From assembly GCA_031259095.1 (NCBI GenBank), contig JAIRLW010000519.1:1-5691 (forward strand): DNA of 5,691 nt, in the 5' to 3' direction. A model generated the notes under the pieces. It was not told the DNA's origin. It was given only the letters and a program-made list of their open reading frames with translations, and did not search any database. Shown here piece by piece: positions 1 through 5,691 of the stretch; the first letter of the stretch is position 1, and each line of letters begins with the position of its first letter. The DNA comes from Planctomycetaceae bacterium. Its GTDB lineage: Bacteria; Planctomycetota; Planctomycetia; Pirellulales; Thermoguttaceae. A program made the translations under genes and the position numbers.

Positions 1-3000
1 GGTTTGCCGCATCCGGGGCATTGTCTCACACGCGCAATCAAAGACCTTTATCCGCGTTATAAAACAATGCGCGGATTTCTTTGTGAACGGAAAGGAGGTT
101 GGGATACGCATGGTTTACCGGTTGAGGTGGAAGTTTGCAAAGAACTCGGTATCCACTCAAAAGAAGAAATCGAACATTACGGAATCGAACCCTTCATTCA
201 CCGTTGTCAGGAAAGCGTTTTCCGGTACACAAAACAATGGGAAGAACTCACCGAACGGCTCGGTTTTTGGGTTAACCTCGACGAAGCCTACGTAACTTAT
301 CATAAGAGTTATGTCGAATCCGTTTGGTGGTCGCTCAAAACTCTTTACGAACGCGGATTATTGTATCAAGGTCATAAAATTGTTTGGTGGTGGGCGCAAG
401 GCGGTACGGCGTTGTCGTCCGGTGAAGTCGGACAAGGTTATCGGGAAGTTGCCGATCCAAGCGTTTTTGTACGTTTTCCATTGGCGGACGCACTGCCCGG
501 CAAAGACTGGACAATGTTTAACGAAGACCTCGCAATTACGGTTAATTCAAAACTCGGTTTTACCGGAGTTGTCGATCTCCTTGTCTGGACAACCACTCCT
601 TGGACATTGCCGTGTAACCAATTTACCGCCGTTCATCCCGATTTTGAATATGTTGTCGTGCGTTGGACGGACGAAGAAGGAACAATTGACGACCGTCTAA
701 GTGTGTTGGCAAAAGACCTTCTCGAAACAATGACCGCCAAAACCAAACGGACTTCGCAAATTCTTGAAACTTTTTCAGGAAAAGATTTAGCCGGAATGAG
801 ATATATTCCGCCGTTTCCGTTTTATTACGATCAATTCGGCAAGTCGGTCGGCACGCTTAAAAACGGCAATAAACAATCTGTTGCATGGCGTATTGTTGCG
901 GCGGATTTTGTAACATTGGAAGCAGGAACCGGTTTAGTGCATCAGGCTCCGGCGTTCGGCGAAGTTGATTTTGACGTGTTACAAACCGAAAAAGCACGGT
1001 TCGTTGACGGCGAAGCCCCCGAATTACTTTGTTGTGTTGCGCCGGACGGAACATTCACCGATCTTGCCGGTCCTTACGCCGGAAAATGGGTTAAAGATGC
1101 GGATAAGGAAATTATTAAAGATATTCGTTCAAAACATTTATTGTTTCATCAGGAACAATATTTACACGATTATCCGTTTTGTTGGCGCAGCGATGAAGAC
1201 CCGCTGATTCAATATCCGCGAAAGAGTTGGTTTGTAAAAACGACGCAGTTCAAAGATGCGATGCTTGCCAATAATCAGGAAATTCGTTGGTATCCCGAAC
1301 ACATCAAAAACGGACGTTTCGGTAATTTTTTAGAGTCGAATGTTGATTGGGCGTTGTCGCGCGAACGGTTTTGGGGAACGCCGTTACCGATTTGGGTTTG
1401 TGAAGAAACCGGTCAAGCGGAAGCGGTGGGGTCTTACGCTGAATTGTTACAGAAAAAAGGCGTTCAGGGAACCGAAGTTTGGGCGGAAGCGAAAAAAAAT
1501 AATCCGGCGTTGAATGACGATTTAATTGTACATAAACCGTATATTGATGCAATAACTTACGATTCGCCGTTTGCGCCAGGTAAACAGATGCGGCGGGTTT
1601 CCGAAGTGATTGATTGTTGGTTTGATTCCGGTGCGATGCCGTTTGCTCAATGGGGATTTCCGTATCAACATAACAGTATCACTCAATTTCGGAAACATTT
1701 TCCCGCCGATTTTATCAGTGAAGCAATTGACCAAACACGCGGTTGGTTTTACAGTCAACTGGCGATCAGTACGATGGTGTTCGACGGTTCCACTGCACCG
1801 TTTGGCGGTATTGACGAATCAACCGGTAAAGTGTTGCCGATTGCGTTGCCGCATCCGTTCAAAAATTGTATTGTTCTCGGTTTGATGTTGGGTGAAGACG
1901 GTCAGAAAATGTCGAAAAGTAAACGGAATTATCGTGAACCTTCTGAAATTTTCGGCAAATACGGAGCCGACGCTTTGCGTTGGTATTTTTACGCCAACCA
2001 AACTCCTTGGACGGCAATTCGTTACAGTGAATCGGCAATTAAAGACAGTTTGCCGGAATTTATTTTACGGTTACAAAATGTTGTTTCGTTTTATGAAGTT
2101 TATAGTAACATTGACGGATTTGAACCGTTGAAACTGGTACATCCTGACGTGTTGCGTGATGATGACGGTCAAATGAATCCGTTTTGTCTGGCATCGGCGA
2201 AAAAATCCGCGAAGCCTTATCGTTCCATTAAAGCGCGCCCGCAACTTGATTACTGGATTCTCGGCGAATTAAATAAAACAATTAAATCTGTTTGCGAAGC
2301 GATGGATCGTTTCGATCATTTTGCCGCATGTGGAGAACTGATTGCGTTTGTTGATGCGCTTTCCAATTGGTATGTCCGCAGAAACCGTGACCGGTTTTGG
2401 AGTTCCGCAACCGAAGATGACCCGAAAAAAATTACGTCAAAATACGACGCTTACTGGACATTGTACGAATGCCTGATAATTGTTACTAAATTGATTGCGC
2501 CGTTCACGCCGTTTCTTGCTGAAAATTTCTGGCAACGGCTTGTTGATACGAAAAACGGCGGACTGGAAAGTGTTCATCTTGCCGATTATCCGAAGGCGGA
2601 CGAAAATTTGATTAACGAAAAAATGTTGAACGAAATCAAGTTGATGCGTGAAATTGTTTCACTTGGGCGGGCGGCGCGTTCCAACGGACATTTGAAGGTT
2701 CGTCAACCGCTTTCGGGAATAAAGGTTTTGTTTTCCGATGATGCTGTTGCGAAAATTTTCTGGGATTCCGATGTGATTGACAATGTTCGAGTGATTCAGG
2801 ACGAATTGAATATCAAAAGCATGAAAGTAATCGAAGACAAAAATGAGTTCAACGATTATGTTTCATTTTCGGTGTTGCCTGATTTCAAAAAGTTGGGGAA
2901 AAAACTTGGCAAACAATTACCGGAAGTTAAAAAACTGTTGAGCGAAGCGGACGGAGCGAAATTACTTGCCGAGATGGACAAGAACAAGAAAATCGTACTG

Positions 3001-3396
3001 AAATTATCTGACGGCGAAGTTGAATTGACGGCGGAAGAAATTCAAATCCGGCTTCAGGCAAAAGAGGGTTGGGTTGCCGCTCAAGGTGAATCTTGTGTTG
3101 TTGTCCTTTCAACAGAGTTGACCGATGAACTTTTAGCCGAAGGACGTGCGCGGGAAATTGTTCGTTTAATTCAAGATCGCCGCAAAGAATTGAACCTGAA
3201 TTATACGGATCGGATTCTGGTTGGTATTGAAACCTCGTCCAATGTTTTAACCGATGCGATCCAACAACACAGTGAGTACATTAAAAATGAAACACTTGCT
3301 GTTGATCTGAACAAGAATGCCGTTGCCGATACAGAATCCGTAACTCATACAATTGACGGAGAAAAATTAGCTCTTTCGGTTAGTGTTGCAAAATAG
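1..3396 (+). CDS. ileS: Isoleucyl-tRNA synthetase, eukaryote-like (IleRS2) type, 5'-partial
   Basis: This cytoplasmic class I enzyme charges tRNA-Ile with isoleucine using ATP and removes mischarged valine. The frame is open from the first base, so the true start lies upstream and the internal TTG and ATG codons are not starts. Numbering from the first codon, the HIGH-type signature is HPGH (4-7), followed by GWDTHGLPVE (about 33-42). The CP1 editing domain shows TTTPWTLP (197-204) and GTGLVHQAPAFGEVD (309-323). Next come DQTRGWFY (577-584) and KMSKS (636-640), then the helical anticodon-binding region (about 750-890, with NWYVRRNRDRFW) and a long C-terminal part ending at TAG. The GLPHxGH context, the long C-terminus and the absence of the C-terminal zinc cysteines of ordinary bacterial IleRS place it in the IleRS2 group. 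Roughly 45-60 residues are missing. The family assignment is secure; the subtype is very likely. Confidence 0.97.
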   Translation, partial: GLPHPGHCLTRAIKDLYPRYKTMRGFLCERKGGWDTHGLPVEVEVCKELGIHSKEEIEHYGIEPFIHRCQESVFRYTKQWEELTERLGFWVNLDEAYVTYHKSYVESVWWSLKTLYERGLLYQGHKIVWWWAQGGTALSSGEVGQGYREVADPSVFVRFPLADALPGKDWTMFNEDLAITVNSKLGFTGVVDLLVWTTTPWTLPCNQFTAVHPDFEYVVVRWTDEEGTIDDRLSVLAKDLLETMTAKTKRTSQILETFSGKDLAGMRYIPPFPFYYDQFGKSVGTLKNGNKQSVAWRIVAADFVTLEAGTGLVHQAPAFGEVDFDVLQTEKARFVDGEAPELLCCVAPDGTFTDLAGPYAGKWVKDADKEIIKDIRSKHLLFHQEQYLHDYPFCWRSDEDPLIQYPRKSWFVKTTQFKDAMLANNQEIRWYPEHIKNGRFGNFLESNVDWALSRERFWGTPLPIWVCEETGQAEAVGSYAELLQKKGVQGTEVWAEAKKNNPALNDDLIVHKPYIDAITYDSPFAPGKQMRRVSEVIDCWFDSGAMPFAQWGFPYQHNSITQFRKHFPADFISEAIDQTRGWFYSQLAISTMVFDGSTAPFGGIDESTGKVLPIALPHPFKNCIVLGLMLGEDGQKMSKSKRNYREPSEIFGKYGADALRWYFYANQTPWTAIRYSESAIKDSLPEFILRLQNVVSFYEVYSNIDGFEPLKLVHPDVLRDDDGQMNPFCLASAKKSAKPYRSIKARPQLDYWILGELNKTIKSVCEAMDRFDHFAACGELIAFVDALSNWYVRRNRDRFWSSATEDDPKKITSKYDAYWTLYECLIIVTKLIAPFTPFLAENFWQRLVDTKNGGLESVHLADYPKADENLINEKMLNEIKLMREIVSLGRAARSNGHLKVRQPLSGIKVLFSDDAVAKIFWDSDVIDNVRVIQDELNIKSMKVIEDKNEFNDYVSFSVLPDFKKLGKKLGKQLPEVKKLLSEADGAKLLAEMDKNKKIVLKLSDGEVELTAEEIQIRLQAKEGWVAAQGESCVVVLSTELTDELLAEGRAREIVRLIQDRRKELNLNYTDRILVGIETSSNVLTDAIQQHSEYIKNETLAVDLNKNAVADTESVTHTIDGEKLALSVSVAK

Positions 3397-3428
3397 TTCA
3401 AAAATTTGTTCGAATATTTGCCTCCATT

Positions 3429-3493
3429 CGGGGGCGCATATTTATAGCCAATCGAATTGTTTCTTATATGCGACCCGTAAGGGTCGAATATAA
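3429..3493. repeat. Two mutually exclusive hairpins after ileS
   Basis: The stronger hairpin pairs CGACCC (3471-3476) with GGGTCG (3481-3486) across a GTAA tetraloop, which is of GNRA type if transcribed on the + strand. After one mismatch the stem continues with TTATAT (3464-3469) against ATATAA (3488-3493). The alternative pairs CGCATAT (3435-3441) with ATATGCG (3466-3472) and extends through CGGG (3429-3432) with CCCG (3474-3477). Both use bases 3466-3476, so they cannot form together. The pairings are read from the sequence. A role in ending or protecting the ileS transcript is inference; the sequence downstream is A-rich, not T-rich. Confidence 0.55.
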
Positions 3494-3497
3494 ATAA

Positions 3498-3521
3498 AAA
3501 ATCCTGATTATTTCGGATTTT
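3498..3521. terminator. Weak candidate bidirectional terminator
   Basis: AAAATCC (3498-3504) pairs with GGATTTT (3515-3521) across a 10-base loop, so A-tract and T-tract flank a very short GC core and the element would read similarly in both directions. It lies about 100 bases after the ileS stop. The stem is weak, and it competes with the longer stem-loop at 3503-3552. This is only a tentative call. Confidence 0.25.
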
Positions 3522-3552
3522 GGAGCGTAATTTTTTTACGTTAATAATCAGG
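3503..3552. repeat. 10-bp inverted repeat with nested hairpin
   Basis: CCTGATTATT (3503-3512) is a perfect inverted match to AATAATCAGG (3543-3552). Within the 30-base interval a second small stem pairs CGTAA (3526-3530) with TTACG (3536-3540) across a T5 loop. The right arm shares its last two bases with the start of the palindrome at 3551, so the two structures abut and may be parts of one composite element. The pairing is seen directly; its function is unknown. Confidence 0.55.
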
Positions 3553-3647
3553 TGGGCGACCTTTTGCCAAAAGGCTTTCACCTACGGTCGCGCGGCGATA
3601 GCCGACACGATGGCTGGTGAAAGCCTTTCGGCGAAATATCGCCTACC
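3551..3647. repeat. Long imperfect palindrome, REP- or MITE-like
   Basis: About 29 base pairs form across a 97-base element. Outer arms GGTGGGCGA (3551-3559) and TCGCCTACC (3639-3647) pair with one G-T wobble. Middle arms TTTTGCC (3562-3568) and GGCGAAA (3630-3636) pair with one wobble. Inner arms AAAGGCTTTCACC (3570-3582) and GGTGAAAGCCTTT (3616-3628) match perfectly over 13 bp. The apical region holds a further small hairpin, CGGC-GATA-GCCG (3593-3604). Its local G+C is clearly higher than that of the AT-rich DNA around it. The form fits a dispersed palindromic repeat or a miniature element without its own transposase; its copy number cannot be seen from this window. Confidence 0.7.
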
Positions 3648-3678
3648 TCTCCGCTATCAAATGAATGGCTGATTGACG

Positions 3679-3693
3679 CTAACCAATGGTTAG
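3679..3693. repeat. Short perfect palindrome
   Basis: CTAACC (3679-3684) pairs with GGTTAG (3688-3693) around AAT; the 15-base string CTAACCAATGGTTAG is symmetric about its central A. It lies 33 bases beyond the stop codon of the minus-strand glycosylase-like gene, so it may form the 3' end of that transcript. No T-run follows it on either strand, so a terminator call is weak. A protein-binding site is also possible. Confidence 0.35.
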
Positions 3694-3726
3694 TTAAAAG
3701 TAGTGGAAAGTTAAAAAAAGTAATTA

Positions 3727-4380
3727 TCAATCTTTTTTACCGAGTCCGAATTTTTCGCGGTAATAATCGACTTTGAAATCATAGAGCGGCGTTGGAGAAT
3801 GGACATATTTTGATTGGTTTTGCCGATAAATTTCCGATTGGGCCAGGGCAATGTTGGCGGCTCCCGACGGTGAATAAAGAACACTCAACCGAACCACACG
3901 ACCCAAAACTGCCGGCTCCAACAGAACCTCCCGATATTTACGAATTTCTGGCGTAATCTTGCGACCCAACATATCAACGTAAAAAAGTTTAAACGCATTG
4001 GTCTTGCCAAAACCACTCATAAAAAGAACTTCACGTATTTTACTGTTTTTTATTTGTTGAAGTAATTCTGTGTTGAGCCGTGTCGGAATCAAATCACTGT
4101 CCGCCCACGCCGTCGATTTTCGGCAACATTCCCGCACCGTATCACTAATCGCAATGCGGCGACAATCCAAAAATTTCAAAATGCCTTGAAGGGTTATCGG
4201 TTGACCGATTTCGCCGTTGGACGCTCGTTGCAGCAATTCCCACAAACTCAATTTACTGCCATAAAAAAACGGAATTTTAAACTCGCCGGTGTTATGCGGG
4301 TGAATCGTTCCCACAATCACCTTTTCACTTTTCGGATCAACCGGATAAAGATCAAGATATTGATGAATGGTGGTCAGCAT
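3727..4380 (-). CDS. Uracil-DNA glycosylase superfamily-like protein
   Basis: The protein of 217 residues probably removes a damaged or deaminated base from DNA, but its substrate cannot be told from the sequence. Counting from the chosen Met: a beta strand and first active-site loop VIVGTIHPHN (21-30), corresponding to the GxxP-type motif A of the superfamily; FFYGSKLSLWELL (38-50), like the FYG-x-FW segment of mismatch and hypoxanthine glycosylases; ISDTVREC (78-85) followed by SDSDL; strand EVLFMSGFGKTNAF (117-130); and second motif YSPSGAAN (169-176), like the (H/L)PSPS-A-N loop. There is no membrane segment or signal peptide. The Met at 4380 is preferred because AGAGG lies 10 bases upstream and the conserved core follows closely. 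An in-frame ATG at 4437 would add 19 residues, but it lies inside a repeat arm. The superfamily call rests on motifs only. Confidence 0.72.
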   Translation of the reverse strand: MLTTIHQYLDLYPVDPKSEKVIVGTIHPHNTGEFKIPFFYGSKLSLWELLQRASNGEIGQPITLQGILKFLDCRRIAISDTVRECCRKSTAWADSDLIPTRLNTELLQQIKNSKIREVLFMSGFGKTNAFKLFYVDMLGRKITPEIRKYREVLLEPAVLGRVVRLSVLYSPSGAANIALAQSEIYRQNQSKYVHSPTPLYDFKVDYYREKFGLGKKD

Positions 4381-4390
4381 AAATAGGGAA

Positions 4391-4395
4391 CCTCT
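4391..4395 (-). promoter_or_regulatory. Ribosome binding site supporting the 4380 start
   Basis: On the minus strand AGAGG is followed by 10 bases and then ATG (4380-4378). The alternative ATG at 4437 has only GGGAC close in front of it, at a spacing too short for good initiation. That GGGAC also belongs to an inverted-repeat arm. This favours the shorter protein. Confidence 0.45.
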
Positions 4396-4435
4396 AAAAA
4401 TACTTTTTCCTGAACATAACTTTGAGTTAAAAATC

Positions 4436-4504
4436 ATTTGTCCCTAACGTCTCTATCGTCCTTTAGCCTCAATTTTAGGGACAGACGGGACATTAGGGAC
4501 AAAT
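4436..4504. repeat. 12-bp perfect inverted repeat upstream of the glycosylase-like gene
   Basis: ATTTGTCCCTAA (4436-4447) is matched exactly by TTAGGGACAAAT (4493-4504). The stem can continue inward with CGTCT (4448-4452) against AGACG (4483-4487), leaving a 5-base bulge on one side, for 17 bp in all. Both long arms contain the TGTCCC/GGGACA unit, so the left arm is an inverted copy of the array units to its right. It could be a hairpin in the transcript that reads from the kinase gene into the glycosylase-like gene, or a two-sided operator. Confidence 0.6.
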
Positions 4505-4521
4505 TGGGACAAATTGGGACA
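4478..4521. repeat. Array of five GGGACA repeats at 9-10 base period
   Basis: GGGACA starts at 4478, 4487, 4496, 4506 and 4516, giving spacings of 9, 9, 10 and 10. The last spacers are identical (AATT), while the earlier ones differ, so the hexamer is kept better than the DNA between copies. On the minus strand this reads TGTCCC five times, in the direction of the glycosylase-like gene, 98 bases or more before its start. The near-helical spacing puts all copies on about one face of the DNA and suggests a multi-site binding region. A spreading short repeat is the main alternative. Confidence 0.65.
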
Positions 4522-4558
4522 AGTAATTTTGTGATTAAAAACGCATTTTTAGAGATTC

Positions 4559-5691
4559 TCATTCCACTTTCAAACGTTCTAATGCTTCAACAGCAAGCGG
4601 AAACGCTTTTGCTTTTTTGTAGATTGAAATGGCATGAGTGGTATCGCGCGGCAAACCGCCAAGTCCCAATTCGTAACAACGTCCGATGTGGTACAACGAC
4701 AACGCATCACCCTGTTCCGCACTCAACTGGAAATATTTGACTGCTTTCTGATAATCCGGTTTCACTCCTTGACCGTAAAAATAGATTTCTCCTAATTGTC
4801 GTTGGACAGCCATATCTCCGTTTTCCGCTAATTGGATATATTGTGCCAACTCGGCGGCTGGAATTTGAGCCGGTTGCGGATTCACCACCGGCAGACGATG
4901 CTCGGAATATCCCTGATTGTCCGCGCTCGAATAACCGAAATGAATAACTTTAGGGTCGTTTTTCTCTGTCGAATCACTGTGCGGCGATGTTTTCGGCAAC
5001 TTGCGGGAATCGTTCGAAGTATTCGAAAATGTCCAAAAAACAGTTCCGACAATAGCTAAAAGAATCGCTAAAAAAGCCGCAATCAAACCATTACGCGCGG
5101 AAATCAGACGAGACAGAACAAACTCCGTCATAGAAAAACTTTTTGGGTTTTGGGCGTAAGGAAATGTTTGATTCTGTTGTTTGGAAATATTCGGCGGATC
5201 AAGGATTGTTTCGTCGTCTGGAAGATAAAAGTAAGCGTGTCCCATTTCCGGCTCCGACGTTTGCTCAGCCGGATTCTGAATCAATGATTCGCTCAATTCC
5301 CTCACAAATTCATAACAACTTGAAAATCGTTCTTCCGGCTCTTTTGAGAGAACTTTCAACAAGACGAGGCGTGTCTGTTCCGGTAACGATTCTTTGAGGA
5401 TTGGTTCCGTGTAAAGAATGTTATCGCGGTATTCCGTATCATTTTTTCCCGGAAACGGCAAGGAACCGGTGATGAGTTGACAGGCTAAAACGCCGAGCGC
5501 AAACTGATCGGAACGCGGCGAGTAACGTTGATCTGACCAAATTTCCGGCGATTTCCATGACGCGGTTGAGGCGGCGGAAGTGATGACGTTATATCGAGAT
5601 AGTTCTTTGCAAACTGTTTCTGTGAACGCAAAATCAGTAATCACAACACCGCAGCGTTTACCGATAAGAATATTTTGCGGTTTTAACATTC
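4559..5691 (-). CDS. Membrane Ser/Thr kinase-like protein with Sel1 repeats, 5'-partial, possible pseudokinase
   Basis: Only the C-terminal 376 or so residues are present; the N-lobe lies beyond the window. Counting from the first complete codon (ATG at 5689): catalytic-loop remnant MLKPQN (1-6), DFA in place of DFG (19-21), SPE for the APE motif (47-49), SDQFALGV (60-67) and TGSLPFPG (74-81), with the kinase domain ending near 135. A polar linker follows, then one membrane segment (about 201-219), a Ser/Pro-rich linker, and two Sel1-type repeats (about 292-327 and 328-362, with YGQGVKPDYQKAVKYF). The kinase part should be cytoplasmic and the Sel1 part outside the membrane. Lys3 and Asn6 of the catalytic loop are kept, but Met stands where the catalytic Asp is expected, so activity is doubtful. 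The Met is probably internal, not a start. The family call is firm; partner and signal are unknown. Confidence 0.9.
   Translation of the reverse strand, partial: MLKPQNILIGKRCGVVITDFAFTETVCKELSRYNVITSAASTASWKSPEIWSDQRYSPRSDQFALGVLACQLITGSLPFPGKNDTEYRDNILYTEPILKESLPEQTRLVLLKVLSKEPEERFSSCYEFVRELSESLIQNPAEQTSEPEMGHAYFYLPDDETILDPPNISKQQNQTFPYAQNPKSFSMTEFVLSRLISARNGLIAAFLAILLAIVGTVFWTFSNTSNDSRKLPKTSPHSDSTEKNDPKVIHFGYSSADNQGYSEHRLPVVNPQPAQIPAAELAQYIQLAENGDMAVQRQLGEIYFYGQGVKPDYQKAVKYFQLSAEQGDALSLYHIGRCYELGLGGLPRDTTHAISIYKKAKAFPLAVEALERLKVE

Larger units (their letters stand above)
3397..3726. other. Convergent intergenic region rich in inverted repeats
   Basis: This gap of about 330 bases lies between the 3' ends of ileS (+) and the glycosylase-like gene (-). 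I see no credible coding sequence: the short frames crossing it have no family resemblance and are broken by palindromes. It contains, in order, two competing hairpins (3429-3493), a nested stem-loop (3503-3552), a long palindrome (3551-3647) and a short palindrome (3679-3693). Both flanking genes end here, so some of these structures may end transcription in both directions. None has the classic form of a GC-rich stem followed directly by a T-run. Confidence 0.8.

Noticed and set aside
4..69. TTG at 4 or ATG at 67 as the start of ileS
   Set aside because: The frame is open to the window edge, and the essential HPGH signature lies at the very beginning, so the real start must be further upstream.
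311..700. Plus-strand frame of 129 codons inside ileS
   Set aside because: It is an out-of-frame shadow within strongly conserved synthetase coding sequence; its translation has no family features.
3345..3581. Minus-strand open frame of 78 codons overlapping the ileS 3' end
   Set aside because: It crosses several intergenic palindromes and the antisense of ileS, and its product has no recognisable features. It is probably a by-product of the repeat sequence.
4381..4437. 19-residue N-terminal extension of the glycosylase-like protein
   Set aside because: The ATG at 4437 lies in a repeat arm with a poorly spaced binding site, while the ATG at 4380 has AGAGG 10 bases upstream and fits the conserved core.
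4478..4521. CRISPR array
   Set aside because: The units are only 6 bases with 3-4 base spacers, with no 25-40 base repeats, no unique spacers of similar size and no cas genes.
4539..4560. Terminator for the kinase gene (AAAAACGCATTTTT and GAGATTCTC)
   Set aside because: The stems are 4-5 bp, almost wholly A-T or with a one-base loop, so they are too weak to call.
4438..4740. Plus-strand open frame of about 100 codons
   Set aside because: It starts inside the GGGACA/inverted-repeat region and then runs antisense through the conserved Sel1 repeats of the kinase gene. It resembles no family and has no convincing ribosome binding site.

Overview
This window carries two partial genes at its edges, one complete gene between them, and two structured intergenic stretches. 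The most likely source is a bacterium of the Planctomycetota with moderate G+C (mid-40s per cent by eye). The reasons are an IleRS of the eukaryote-like (IleRS2) type in the chromosome and a Hanks-type kinase fused through one membrane segment to Sel1 repeats. Both are common in planctomycetes but not exclusive to them, so this placement is an inference.

Layout. Positions 1-3396 (+) hold nearly all of isoleucyl-tRNA synthetase (ileS), missing only its first few dozen residues; the HIGH-type signature HPGH sits at the window edge. Positions 3397-3726 have no gene. They lie between convergent genes and are packed with inverted repeats, including a roughly 97-base imperfect palindrome (3551-3647) that resembles a small dispersed repeat or miniature mobile element. 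Positions 3727-4380 (-) encode a protein of about 217 residues that looks like a divergent member of the uracil-DNA glycosylase superfamily. Positions 4381-4558 separate it from the upstream gene and hold five GGGACA repeats at a 9-10 base period, plus a 12-bp inverted repeat. Positions 4559-5691 (-) hold the C-terminal part of a membrane Ser/Thr kinase-like protein with extracytoplasmic Sel1 repeats; its N-lobe lies beyond the window.

The three genes have no obvious shared pathway: one is for translation, one probably for DNA repair, one for signalling or scaffolding. The kinase and the glycosylase point the same way, but a repeat-filled gap separates them, so an operon is uncertain. The observations most worth checking are the kinase domain, which has Met where the catalytic Asp of HRD is expected and DFA in place of DFG (a probable pseudokinase), the long palindrome after ileS, and the GGGACA array. 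I see no clear new multi-gene system.
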